Source: Biscogniauxia marginata
Lineage: Eukaryota; Ascomycota; Sordariomycetes; Xylariales; Xylariaceae
Reading direction: 5' to 3'
NCBI GenBank assembly: GCA_022695795.1
Contig: MU404056.1
Span: 310,001-374,000, forward strand
DNA: 64,000 bases
Shown here: one piece after another, positions 23,769-36,600 of the stretch
Layout: each line of letters begins with the position of its first letter
How positions within the stretch are numbered: the stretch's first letter is position 1
Notes under the pieces: model-generated
What the model saw: the letters and a program-made list of their open reading frames with translations, nothing else
Databases searched by the model: none
What the model was told of the DNA's origin: nothing
Position numbers and translations under genes: made by a program

Positions 23769-26700
23769 GGGGCTCTACTAGCGTGTAATATAAATACATT
23801 GATTTTGATAAACATTATCTGTTCTCATGGTGTTGTTTAGGTGTTTGTGGACGTGTGATGTAGTGTAAGTGTAGAACAGTAACACGTGGTAAAACGTACT
23901 CTACAATACATCGAACGGAAGGACAGGAGAGCTATCGATGGAGGAAAGAAAAACAATAGAGAATGTATCACTAGGTGTATATATCTAATAACATGTGCGT
24001 TCATCATGGGTTATAGATCCTATGCCTAGGCGTGTCAGCGGCACGTTGAAACTTCAGTTTTAAGGCTATCAAATATTTGAATTATGTCAGTAGTCTTCAT
24101 AAGATAAGAGTACCTAAGTGAGGCCTACAACAGCTTATAGCATATTGTTATGCTTATAGCCTTTCAAAGATCGGGACGAAAGGCTGACGAGGTGCTTCTA
24201 GTTACTTACAAAAGGAAATAGTTTACTTGTTATTGTAGGGTTATATTTTAGTTTGTAAAATACTCTCCTTGGTTATTCCAACAACTAGCCAACACGCCTC
24301 ATACCCCTAGGGAGATTTGCGAGGATGAATCTTTCCCCTCTGCCTTAAGCGTTAAATATGCCAACCAACCAACCAACCAACCAACAACTGACCATTATCG
24401 ACAACAAGAGTTTCTACATTTTCTTCTAGTCGTCTCTTTCACGGAAGAACTCTGCGTTTCCCTGAGTCGTAAAATTAGCCGGGCTCACCGTTAACTAAAA
24501 GTTGCTAGCCAATGTTATCAGTTTCTATCGGTCGTATCCTAAGTGCTCGCACTGTATTTTGGTTATTTAGTAAGCTCTGTCTCGGCATCACTGAATTTAT
24601 CGAGATACCGCCCCATCCTTGCTAGGCATACATAGCCACGGTGTTTAGGATAGCATGTGAAGGTTACCATTGATGACGAATACCACTATGCCGCCTAAAA
24701 CAAGACGACTGCCCGAGAATAAAAGGCGGTTGGAGTTGCTTCTTTCTTTTCTCGTGCATGAACATATGATTAAACCAAGACATATTGCCGTGATGCTGTG
24801 TACTATCCATCTGTTTCATGGGGGTAAATTAGATAATGCGGCGAAAAAGTCCATCGGTCCTCTGACCGGTCAGCACTAGGAGCTTGAGAATAATATGCCA
24901 AGTGTAGAAAGGCATCGGTTTCACAAGAAAAAGGGATTCATAATGCTTAATTCTATGGTATCGCAAGGAGCACTCTCGTAAAAGCTAATTCGTTACCGTA
25001 CGATCCTGACAAATTGGGGGGGGTGGGGGGATTTCCTTTCTCCGGTCTTGTCTCATCACCGTATGGTACACAGAAAAGAAGATTGTCGTCTTACGTGGTC
25101 TTCTCGATCCACTCGAGTAAACCGGGGCAATATGCATTCTCAGAGTGCGGTACTACCCAGCTAAATGTATCAGTTTCTGTGCGATGAGGTACTCATAGCT
25201 CATGAGGTTTCAATCGATCCACCGTCGTTCCCCGTTGTAATCGCCGCAGCAATCTCTTGGCGTGTCTAAACTAGACGACCTGCTGTTGATATCACGGTCC
25301 ATTTTTGAATATGGCCCTTAACATGCCTCTCCATAATTACTTGGCTTTTTTCCTCCTTGGCGAGAAGGTCTGACGACTTATGTGGCTATTAATTAGAGCA
25401 ACTATACATACGATAGGTAGTACTATCACAGAACCCTCTTACTAAACACTAGTTATGGTGTCCTCCATAAAGCATCACAGAGGCGGGTTAATGTTGCAAA
25501 GTTGAGTGGGCCGCTGCCGTAATAGTAGAATATTTTAAGCTGAGTTGATTACAAATATGGGTTAGTAATATAAGTTGTGAGCCTTGTGAGCCTAGTTGTT
25601 GGTTAATTCGTCTATCTTGTAAAGTGGCGAGAATACCTGTTTATAAACGACCCCGGCTGAACGCCTTGTACACTGATAGGCAGTGCCCTCGATTCCATTC
25701 TCTAGCAGGCTAGATAAACTACCGATATAATATGTTTAAAATTCAAAGATAGACGGAGCGGGAAACCTTAGTGCTGATGATCTCGACTTAAGAGGGCGTA
25801 GGGTAATACATGTTTCGCCCAAAAAGTTTCTCATCGTCTTGTGGACTCTTGGTAGGTGAAAGGGTTATCTATGGAGTTTTGTATGACGGCTTATAATTAA
25901 TTGAGATCGTAAAAGGGTCTTCGCTATGGATTATTACTTGCTAGCAAGTGGCTACAAAAATTCTCTAGTCTAATAAGCAATGTTTCAGAACTCGATGGCA
26001 TCTCAATATACAATCTTAAGAAAGACAAAGGGATATGCATTTTTTTCCCTTTCCGCTTAAACCATTGGATTGAGATATGAACTTCAGAATGGTTCTTACG
26101 GGAGTTTGGGCCCAAACACACTTGAGATAACATATTAAATGAATAGGAATGCCATGGAGACTGATAGAAGTAGCTATAGCGTGTTTTCTTTACAAGTACA
26201 CAAGCCTAGGAGTTGTAATTAGAAACAACAGTGATAAGAAATTGAAAAAAAAAAAAAAAAAACTCTAAAGACAATCTAGGATATAGGATAGGGTTAGTTT
26301 TTTTAGAGAACTCCTATCTATCCGTAGGCATTACCAAACCGCTAGGGTAATCTACTATGAGTAGGTGACCACAAAGCAGTTAGTAGTTGGAGCTGTTGGT
26401 CCACGTGGTCCTTCTCTGCCTTGTACTATGTCCATTTGAGGCGCCACGCGAAAGCTATTTCTTCATGTAGGTTAGTCTTTATATCTTCCCCTAGTCCCCC
26501 TATTGCGAGATTTAGATGCAAATAGGCCTGTCTTATATTATCGACTACCCATACAGAAAGCTTTTTCGTCGTGTTTGAACGATGGCTTAGGGATAAAAGG
26601 GATTCAAATCATAGACCGTAAATTAGACCCGACTACAATCACGGGATTTCTGGTTTGGGATCTCTGCGCATATAAAGCACGTAATTTCTCTAGTTGATTT

Positions 26701-27059
26701 AGAATACTAGGTACAGTTCTCTTCAAAATATTGGAAATGACCTGGTAGAAAATCCTATTGAAGTGCCGGGAGAAGACTGCCCACAGATTTAGCCAGTGTG
26801 ACGCCAAACTTTGGTATTCAGCCGAAGAGTAGTGAGCTGTGTCTTAGACAAGTACAGTTTGATGCCTAGAATAGACTGTCTGATAGCACATTGACGTGTA
26901 TGTTGTCTTGTGCAAGGATATACTTATCGTGGTAAATTATGCAGTTGTTCGTATCCATCCTGGCGGTACTGTTGTTCTACTGCACAAGCTATACCAGTCC
27001 TTATCGCTCATCCGTAGTTTAGATCGCGATCGATCCGACCCAAAAAAAAATAAAAAAAA
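23769..27059. other. Gene-poor stretch with simple repeats
   Basis: No frame longer than about 77 codons and no recognisable domain was found. It contains a CCAA microsatellite (24361-24385), a G-rich run near 25016-25030 and a run of 18 A at about 26244-26261. The sequence has ordinary GC content with scattered stops in all frames, so it is probably decayed DNA. Nothing can be assigned. Confidence 0.5.
24361..24385. repeat. (CCAA)n microsatellite
   Basis: About six tandem CCAA units lie in the non-coding stretch downstream of SEC6. Confidence 0.85.
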
Positions 27060-28511
27060 AAATTTTTTTTATCGGTGTTGGATTCGCGGAAGGCTTTTCA
27101 GCAAGCCTGTAACGTCCATAATCGTATGATTAGCTCTTAGCTCAGCACACCTCATGGTCAAGATGAATCATCGTGCTAAACTGTCGATCGTGACCGAGCG
27201 GAGGTATACTGAAGTTCTAGATCTCCTTTTCAATGCGACGACTAGCGTGGGTTTCACGATAGATCTAAATGGGATTGGAAATAGTCCGACTATCGGCAAA
27301 GACTGAATCAACCATTTTCTGTCCAAAGGGTTTCGGAAAACCGACTCATCTGCCAAAAACTAGCGGGACGGCAACTATTATGGATATCTATGGATTATCA
27401 GCAAGCGGTAAACCACTCTAGATGGCATAGTAATAGCGCTGCTGAGGCGAAAAGCGTACAAACTAGAGAGACTGCCAACAGGCACAATGCGAAATACGGG
27501 ATTTGGGGTATCTATGGAGATATTTGATCAGCCCTAGGCTATATGAAGACGAATAACAGGAAAGCAAATGGCGGAGGCATATGTGGTACACTAGGGGTTA
27601 ACTGCAGTACCGGTGATTGGAGCCGGGCCTAAGTATGTTGGTTGCCTTGCTAAATACGTGGGATTATATTCTTAGCCCACTTGCGCTTTGTAAGTGAAGC
27701 CAATTATAGGCCAATACAAGGCTCCTTGCCGCAGATCTGTTGTGGTAGGGGGATGTGGACGTACACATCGCATCCCGCTGCCCTGCAGCAGACCAATTGT
27801 GCGTTGATGCAGGTAAATGGAGCGCAGACTGCCGATTTCATCAAGATCCTGCATCCGACTCTCGCAAGGAACAACTTCTCCCGTGTCGCTACCATCTGTT
27901 ATTAGGTTACAGGCTGGACTATACAGCCCCATTATACATAGTAGTTGAAAGCGGCTATTTGAAACATATGGTTGGTGTGGTCATGGGGCATCGCTATACG
28001 AACAGAATATTAGCACTCAACCGGCCATTCGCAAGGCCTGGATATTCTGATCTAAGTGAGGGTTAGTTGGGAATATGGTATAGATGGCAGTACTGGTGAC
28101 GGTTATATCTTGGCCATCTAGGCCAATATTATTTTAATATTTACGCCTCACCCTCCGATAGAAAATGTCATGGCCTACTATGCGACGGGTGGGTATTCGA
28201 GATTTGACAATGAATGATAGTATCAATGAGACATTAATACTCGTCGATAAGACACATACGAGTGTTTTAAGAGGCTATGGGCTTATACTCAACACAGCTG
28301 AATTGCATACCCAGTAGCGACCAGGGTGGCAGTGTCCTGTCATGGGTATAGTCACTGGCTAACTGCTTTTCCAAACACCGACAAAGCTATAAGCATGATC
28401 ACCAAGGGAGAACGTACTGCCTGGCTCATCAATGCTAGATTCGACAGTCAAATGTGCTGGACCGGGTTACAGACAGTGCTCACGATATGGAACCAACCAG
28501 CACATCACTAG
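27060..28511 (+). pseudogene. Decayed GH30 endo-beta-1,6-galactanase-like gene
   Basis: The plus strand reads as a glycoside hydrolase family 30 protein of about 480 aa through stops and frame changes. Recognisable pieces in order are GFAEGFSA (about 27080), YTEVLDLLFNATTSVGFT (about 27205), LGYMKTN followed by a GGGICGTLGVNCSTGDW segment (about 27535-27630), TADFIKILHPTLARNNFS (about 27830), a CHGYSHWLTAFPNTD segment in the C-terminal beta-sandwich (about 28340) and an end at 28511. These match the block order of fungal secreted endo-beta-1,6-galactanases. Stops occur after WSRA and elsewhere, and at least two frame shifts are needed, so no enzyme can be made. The decay is of mixed types, not only C-to-T. 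The 5' end is uncertain because of a poly-A/T stretch near 27040-27068. Confidence 0.7.
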
Positions 28512-30590
28512 GAGCAAACTGAGCCACCACCGGCTTAATATCTGTGCGAGCTAGGTATGGCTAGCTTCGTCGCATCATGATCACTCTTACTCAGTCTAGC
28601 ATCAGCCTCATGCAACAAAAGCCCTCGCGGCAGGAAAGTCTGCCACAATAGCGTTCGGCATACGACGATAGGATGAAATAAAGAAAGCAGAAAAATAAAA
28701 TAAAATAGCGCATCGCGGTTTCAAGTATTAGCGATGAGCCAACTTCGCGGGCTTCCACTACGTATTATCCGCGCGAAACGATTTGTGATTTGTCTAATCC
28801 ATCGGCATTTGGAGTGTAGCTGAATAGACGCAGGTCCAGCTCAAGGGTTGCATTATCAAATCCGGTTTTCGATGATCGCACACGAATGTGACGTATACAC
28901 TGACGGGAAAAAGGCACATTAGGGAACAACAATATCACACCTACAAAGTATTTCATGGCGCGATACTAGCTAGACAGAAGAGTCGTCTCCAATATCTCAA
29001 CTATCCCAGCCTAGTGTACCTTATGATCACAGGCGAATTGACCTCAACTTAGGTAAGGAGGACGAGTGAACATCGGAGGTGCACAGCTGTAAGGGACGCC
29101 GTGCTTGTCATGCTTCTGATGTCTTGGCAAAACGGACTGCTTGGGTGGTGCATTCTACAAAGTAGGTCGGCAAGCTTGCAGATGGACACAACCCAGCGGG
29201 CTGGAAGCAGACTTGGCAATGGAACTCGTAACTTGGACTTCATATATCACCTACTACCCCAGCCGGTGGGAAGAGGTGCAGGAAGCTGCGAGCCAAGCTA
29301 ATAAGTGCGCCATTATGGGCTTGGCTCTTTGCACAGAGACACCTGAAGGGTTCAATTCTTCTTGGCATATGTACGAGGCTCACGAGAAAACTTGACCGTA
29401 CATAAATATAAGGAGTTGTCGGATGATAGCCGGGCTGCTGGCAGAGAGGCCCAGAGACCCGAGGCTAGCCCGATGGGATGCCGGTCTGACCAGCTGGTGC
29501 GCCATTATCAGCCAACTGGTACTTGGTGATATCCGGAGAGCAGCCGAATGACGACGCCGGCGTGGAGTTGAAGCTTGGCTGGCGAGGGCGGGTGTTGTGA
29601 TGGAGATGGAGATTCGACGAACTGGGCGAGCAAGCTTGAGCGTTACTTGTAACGGTTAGAGCCACGAGGCTTAGCGGGTTGGGCCAGAACGCAGAACCCA
29701 AGAACCCCACCCGCAGTATGGCCTATGTACACTACCCGCCACGTCTCCTAGAGGATATACATACATACTTGCATAGTACCATAGGATAGCGTAATGCGTG
29801 CTGGTAAGGTGGGGCCCATGATGCCGAAATCCCCTGTGAAGACTGTAGGAAGCTTACCCCTCGGCTTACGATGGGCTCTTCTTACTGGACCAAGGCCCTG
29901 TGTGCTAGCGTCTTTCTCCGACTGGGAGTGGACGCTTCCCGTCAACTCTGCTTTTTTACCAGTCTGATTGTAGGGACGAACCATCAACGTTTATTTTTAT
30001 TTTTAATCATGCCTTGCATTTATCCACGTTCCACGTTCCACATTCCCCAGCCAGCCTTAACTTCGTGATTATTTTTTATTTTTGTCCCTCTCTCTTTTCC
30101 CACCTTTGTCTTACCTTCCCCCCCCCCTGCCGCCATGCCAACCGAGGCCGAGTTCCAGGTCTGATAGGTTCCCTTCGCTTGGTTGAACTGGAAATTTGAG
30201 GTGGCCTACATTCCGTATCTAGTACTGATCTCTTACGGGCTGTAACCGAGCATTTACACGCACACGTGCATGTTGGGAACGCAGACGCCGTCACCCTTCG
30301 TCCGGGAGATCCTCTGTCGATCACGAGCGACACACACCCCCCCAGAGGAAAACCCAGACTCGCACTGCTGGCTCTTTCCATTCAGCCATCGCCGACCACC
30401 GCCAGCCAGCCCTCTCTTTCTCGGGTCGCCTTTGAGCAAATCACTTCCTGGGCCCTGCACAGAGCCGTCAGTACCGTACTCGATTCCCTACCCACGAACT
30501 ACATATCCTGTCCCCCTGCGTAACCTGGCGGTCCAATGGGAGCCTCTTAGACACGGCAGACCCGAGCTATCTTGCAAGTAGGGCTCAGAC
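28512..30590. other. Gene-poor region and probable 5' region of the AcuM-like gene
   Basis: The left part (to about 29400) contains small unassigned frames (see 29141-29395). From about 30060 the plus strand becomes pyrimidine-rich (CT- and C-tracts), as is common in promoters and leaders of highly expressed filamentous-fungal genes, and probably serves the regulator gene starting at 30591. Confidence 0.45.
29141..29395 (+). pseudogene. Unassigned coding-like fragment
   Basis: The 84-codon open frame has protein-like composition (Trp, Cys and acidic residues; segments such as ELVTWTSYITYYPSRWEE and ASQANKCAIMGLALC). I do not recognise the family. There is no intron-linked extension, no obvious promoter and the surroundings are decayed, so it is more likely a gene fragment than a gene. 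A small Cys-containing secreted protein is an alternative, but no signal peptide is visible. Confidence 0.3.
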
Positions 30591-32789
30591 ATGGAGAGCA
30601 ATGGCAGCCACGCCAAGGACAAGATGTCCGACAGCGACGCCAAGTCCAAGGACAACACCCCTACGGCCACCACCACCACCACCACGCCCACAGATACCAA
30701 TAAGAGCCCCAGGAAGAGGCGCAAGGTGAATCATGGTATGCTGCTGTGCGATTCTGCTAAATTCTCCTATTCCCCTTGTCCCCTCGACTCCCCCGTCATC
30801 GTATCCGTCCGCCACAGGGGCTAATTTTGGTCGCGCGTTCCTACAGCTTGTGTCTACTGCCGCCGATCTGTAAGTCCTCCGTTCAGCAAGTCTGTCCAAC
30901 ATATCACCACCTCTGCCGCCCATTGGTTCCACGTCTGCGCCTATCTCTGCGCATGCCTGTAAAACATTGTCCCTATCTGTCCCGTGATTCCCTGCCCTGC
31001 TGCCGAGATGCTCGTTCTCATCGCTCCCCCGTCCCCGTGCGCGGGTGCGCGACGCGATGCGATGCGATGCGCCTGCCTCTCGCCTGACTACCTTGCCTGC
31101 ACCTGGCTAACAGCTAGCTCCCGCGCTCCTAGCATATGACATGCGATCTCGTATGTAAGATCTGTTTCTCGCTGCGTTGCGTCAATGGCTGGGGAGTAGC
31201 ACTCCCGGCCGCATGACTCAAGATTGACTCAAGACCAACCCGTTCGAACAGGAGAGACCGTGTACGAGATGCATCAAGCGCAATATTGGCCATCTCTGTC
31301 ACGATGAGCCCCGGGATCCGGATGCAAAGAAGCCCAAGGGCACTCACAGTGCGTCAGCGCATGACGAATCAGACGTCCAGCCCGAACTGTCGCGGAATTC
31401 AATAGATCAGAGTGCCACTGCGATGGCACCACCGTCTTTCGACGGTTCCGGAGCTGCTCAGAGCACCAAGCCGGGGTATGGTGCAGCCGCGCTAGGCCAG
31501 GCAAATCCCCTACAGCTTGTGTCACCGGCGCCGGCCTCTACTGCTATGCAGCAGGCCAATACCTCTGGCAGCAACATGAACCAATGTATGTCTCGCAGAA
31601 CCCTATATGAGCATCGACGGCGCAGGCTGATTTTGTAGTTTCTGGCTTCTCTGATGCCTGGCTGACAGCGCAAAACCAATTTCACGACATGCACCACTAC
31701 AATCATCAATATATGCTCCCCCAAGAGGTCACTCATGAGTTTAATCTAATCAATGACTTCCTGACCAACAGCCTCCTAGATGACGCTGGGCATTTGGCGG
31801 ACAACCATAACCTCCTTTACAAGAATAACCAGTCCCAGACCAACCATTCTGACATGGCAGGGTTTCTGGGGGGCAACCACAGCCTCCTCCCACCGAGCGC
31901 GACCCAAGCAGGCTCCATGCTCCCGCCGAGTTCAGAGAGGACTAACACGGTCCTACGGCCTGCTAATGCCGCATCCTCAGACAAGACACGTGAATTCTAT
32001 CTTCAAGCAGCCGACCCGTCGGGCAATGACACCCCCGAGGCACGTATGCAACGTCTCTTGAAGGCTAAATACGACGCCGGGATGCTCAAGCCGTTTAATT
32101 ACATCAAAGGATACGCCCGGCTTTCGGCCTACATGGATAGTCATATCGCCACCACTTCTAAGCATCAGATTCTGCGACAACTAGACCGGTTCCGGCCCAA
32201 GTTTCGAGAGAAGGTACAGGGGCTGACCGACATAGAACTCGTTTACGTCGAGATGTGGTTTGAGAGGACGCTGATGGAATACGATCGAGTATTCGCAGCC
32301 ATGGCCGTGCCGGCTTGTTGCTGGAGGAGGACGGGGGAGATTTTCAGAGGAAACAAAGAAATGGCCGAGCTCATCCACGTCCCAGTGGAACGGCTACGAG
32401 ATGTGAGTAGACCCGACGACACTAATCTTGCCAGGGCGGGACTAATACGAACTTGTTCAGGGCAAGATATCTCTGCACGAGATCCTCACAGAAGAATCGC
32501 TCGTACGATACTGGGAAGAGTTCGGCACAATCGCGTTCGACCCAGCACACGATACGCTTCTCACAGCATGTGCTTTGAAAAATCCAGATGATCGATCCAA
32601 CGATCCAATAGTCAATTGCTGTTTTTCATTCATGATTCGCAGAGATGATCACAACATGTAAGTGTCTTGGCCCGACGGCGAGCCTATTTCTCTATATTGT
32701 GCCTGGGGTGTGATGCTGACAGAGTTTCCATCCGTAGACCCAGCCTCATTGTTGGCAATTTTCTTCCGCATGATCCTTCGCATGTATAG
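30591..32789 (+). CDS. acuM: Zn2Cys6 transcription factor with PAS domain, AcuM/Rds2-like gluconeogenic regulator
   Basis: Seven exons (30591-30735, 30847-30869, 31133-31150, 31252-31585, 31669-32402, 32461-32657, 32738-32789) give 500 aa. The zinc cluster has Cys at 50, 53, 60, 66, 69 and 78 (C-x2-C-x6-C-x5-C-x2-C-x8-C), preceded by the basic RKRRKVNHA, and reads ACVYCRRSHMTCD then RPCTRCIKRNIGHLC, the form typical of AcuM/Rds2. A PAS domain lies about residues 380-485 and the protein ends in IPSLIVGNFLPHDP, also characteristic. AcuM acts in the nucleus, with its partner AcuK, to switch on gluconeogenic and malate/pyruvate genes on non-sugar carbon. The zinc cluster is split over four exons, two of them only 23 and 18 nt. 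Confidence in the family is high; orthology over paralogy is inferred. Confidence 0.85.
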
Positions 32790-33628
32790 GCCGGTCTCTC
32801 AGAGGGCATCAGGCACGCACAAAGAGATAGAAATATTTTATTTTACCCGTTTTCAGCCCGTACATGATGCCATGGGCGGTTCTGGATTCTATTTTGATAA
32901 TGGTGCTGCATATTCACACAATTGGCGTTATCAGAGGCGTACTCGTTTAGAGTTAGAAATCTCTGCGCTGGGGGGATCTCGGCCAATCCCTTTATGGGGG
33001 TTAATATTTAGAAGACCGTAAGCGTCCATAGTAGGAAACTATTGCGAAATGCAGATCCAGCCCGTCGAGGCGCATTCCATCCGAGACATATAACGATACC
33101 TTGAATAATGGTAAGGTACCTACCTACCTTGATACTTCGGGACGTCAGGCAAGGTACCCCAGGTACGTTAGGTATGCCACCCACTGCGTTGGGAAGGTGC
33201 TGCCATGCCCCGGTTCTCCAATGCGCCCTCTGTATGTAGAGGGCAACCCTCAATACTACGTAAGGGTGCTTTGCACCTTCCGATGATACACATCTCGACG
33301 ATCCAGGCCACCAATAATAGCAAGACGGGGGGAGGCACGACCCTGGGATCATCCATGCATTGCAGATCGATCTCGCTTGAGCAAGTTGATAGCGGTTGTT
33401 GGCCGACACCTACACATACACACTTACCTACCTGTCCTGTCCTGTCCTGTATAAAACACCGTGGCAGTTAGGTACCTACAGTAATATCGCGATAATCCTC
33501 CGGCCGAAACGTATTGGTACAGCCTCAGCCACCATTTCTATACTCTGCATTGGAACCCATCCCAATCTCAGCCATAGGCCAGCGCCATTTGGCCATTCTT
33601 TGAGGCTGCCTTTGGCTCTCCATGCCGT
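32790..33628. other. Intergenic, AcuM-like gene to SPO22-like gene
   Basis: Contains the 3' flank of the regulator and the promoter side of the SPO22-like gene. Simple repeats include four CCTGT units at 33431-33450 and TACC-rich stretches near 33115-33135. A longer frame from 33396 runs into the SPO22-like gene but lacks a plausible start and is not considered its N terminus. Confidence 0.5.
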
Positions 33629-36600
33629 ATGGATTCGCCGGCCAATTCGCCGGCCTCCGGCACAGGCAAGCGAATTAGGAATATCATATGTTCGTAACAC
33701 ACCCAAAGCCAGCGTGCCCTTGCCCTTGCCCATCCCATCGCCGGAACTAATCCTTCAAGCCTTCTGCCGTGACCTACGAAAGCGGTTCCAAAACGAGGGG
33801 GACGATAAAGGACTCCACAACCTTACGAGCGAAGTAGAGAATCGGATCAATTCTATCAAGTCTTATACACTCCGGTCCTCAGGTTCTCTGCGCTACGAGC
33901 AACTTGACAGCGCGGGACTCGAACTCTGGAATTGGTGTACGCAGTTGATGCGACAAGATGATGACCCAAGATCACCTACAAGAGACAGGTTCCTTGTGCT
34001 AGTCCGGGTATTTTCTTTCTTCGTGCTGGCGCTGGCGCAATGGAGTGAAAGCAATACACCGGGACATCTGGTCCGTCTAAAAAAGCTCGCCATCAAAACC
34101 GGCAGATCATGTATTGGCATGTTACATCCTCGTCCCACCTACCGCATCTGCAAGAATCGCTAACTTCTGCATAGTAAACGGCGAGCTCCAGTTCGCTCTT
34201 CTAGCCCTGCAGAAAGCTGCCGAATACAACGGACATTTGCATAATCTGCATGACTCACTACCAAAAGAGGAACTCAGCGCCTGCAATAGCTTCGAGTTTG
34301 AATATTTGACCCTTCGTATAGCAATGGTAAGTCATCTCGTGGCTTCTAACCCCCCCTTTATCTGACCAGTTTTCAGGCCTGGAAGGAAGACCGTCTTGAT
34401 GTCGCCGAACATTTGTACGGAAAGATCGAGTCTTTAAAGCAAAACCTAGAACCCAAGTCGGCAGAACTCATCGCCGATTCATTGTTCGAAATCGGACGAG
34501 GCTTAATAGCCAAAGCTGACCCCCTGAGAGCCGCCAAGTGGCTAGAGCGAGCCTATGAGTTCATCAACAGTCAGGAACTCGAACAACTGTCGAGAGAGGC
34601 TATCGAGCTGAGATTAGCAATCTCACAGGCCCTCGTTCAAGCCCACTTGAACACTAACTCTCCCGAAGGTGTTCAGAGTGCAGAAACCCATGTTAATTTT
34701 ATCGAGGCCGAGATGGGCAACAAGCTTGTTGTCTTACTTCTTCGGTTGGAAATCCTATTCCGCTCACCGGCTGAAGTATTTGACTCGCATTCATATTCCG
34801 ATGTTCTTCAGCGGATGATAATAAACGTAGACCTTACAAACTCGAGTTTTAAACTCGTAATATATCACATACGAAAGCTGGAAGATAAAAGCCCCGGCCT
34901 TGCTTGCTCGATCTTTGACGACTTTATTGTATCACGTCTACTGCCCACCCAACGAGATGACTGGATTGAACGAACTATACTTTTACGCACTCACATGACA
35001 ACGGCTCACAGGGATACTCCTCAAGCCATTCAATCCCTTGTCGCCGTATTCGATAAGATTGAGACTAGTCTGGGACGACCATTGACAGCTACTACAGCGC
35101 TCGGAGTTCTAACCGTCAGTCAGTCATGCGCTATTCTTTTCAACATAATCTAACCTTTTATCACAGTTGTTGTGGAAGAAAATAGATTCCAAGGAAGGGT
35201 CACTTGACATTACACAAGAGTGGTGCCGTCTAGCGCTCCACTCTGCTCTTCGGCAGTCTGGCCCATCAAATGAAGCGAGGATCACTAGGTACGCATGGGT
35301 TCCGTTATTATCGTACCTACAGTCACTAATTTTACTAGAAAGCTGCTGCTTTGTGCCCTTCAGAGAAACGACTTAGGTGCTGCCTCGGAGGCCTTTGATT
35401 CAATGACTGATACTACCAAGCAAGAACCAATAACTATGTACTTGGCATACAAACTAGCCTTGAGGAACGAAGATCGAGAAATGGCCCTTGAATACCTTGG
35501 ACGTATCAGTGAGTCATCTTCCAAGGACTTGCGCTACTTGTATGCCTGTTGTGTAGACGCTCAGAAGAAGAACGACAAGCATTGCACCTTAGAAGCACTG
35601 CGGCATCTGGTCAAGAGGTACGACTATGCATCCCTTGGGGATATTCACCTCCCAGCGTTGCTACGTCTCCTTATACGCATGGAAATATCACTCCTAAATG
35701 AACAGGACCAGACTGATGACAACCGTCACTCCCTTATAGAGGATTTATGCGGCGTGTTCGAAGCCGGTTTGTTTCCTATATCTTTCTGACACGACTCATG
35801 CTTATGCTAATTAGTTTCATAGCTGTGGTAGCAATCCAGAGAGGCCCCCTGGATAAGGAAGGTCACAAGCTCTTTACTGTAGACGAATTAGACTGGTTTT
35901 GTAAGAACGCGTATAATATAGGTTTGAAAAACTTGGCCATTTGGGAACTACGACAGGTCCTTCGGATTTTACAATGTTGCCTTTCAATCATTTCTCAGTA
36001 TCCGGAAGACATTCCGACTCAGATGTCTGCCGATTTGTCGTTACGGGGGATGTTCTGCGACTTCCTTGCGGCTACAGCTCTTATTGCACTGGCTCGATGC
36101 GAGGACGATATTGAGATACAACTCCAAAACTATCTCACCATGCGCCAGAATATCAGACAGTTCGACATGGCACTAGAAGCTAGCTTAGAAACCCTCGGCG
36201 AAGATCCTAGGCGTGACCTTGAAACAAAACTTTCCACTCTCTTAGTTTTCGATTTCGAAGGGGCCGTTTGTCTCAAGTCTTAGGATGACTTGGCAGGTAT
36301 CGTCCTCAAAGCTAAGACCTGTAACAACCTCCCAACTTTCCAGGCAATGGCAGATTGCATTCTACGAGCACACTCTGTACCTGGGCAAGGTCTGCTACGC
36401 TTTTAATAACCCCGTATCTCTGATGAAATTGCTAATTATCTCGTTCTTAGTCCTCTATAGTACACTACGTAAACTCGTCAATTGCATTTGGGATCTCGAA
36501 CATTTCGAGCCCGCAAAGCTTGCAAAATATATGCGATGCCTACTCAAAGCCACGCTCCCTCTAGAGCCCGAGATACCTCTGAAGATAATCGAAGAGATTT

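Noticed and set aside
24670..24879. 69-codon plus-strand frame
   Set aside because: Isolated, without homology or introns in a decayed region.
33396..33628. Upstream extension of the SPO22-like frame
   Set aside because: Without family resemblance; a spliced exon with phase-matched junction gives a better N terminus.
36295..36341. Apparent GTATCG...TTTCCAG intron in the SPO22-like gene
   Set aside because: The sequence reads as conserved-looking protein in frame, and removing it would not remove the TAG just before it.
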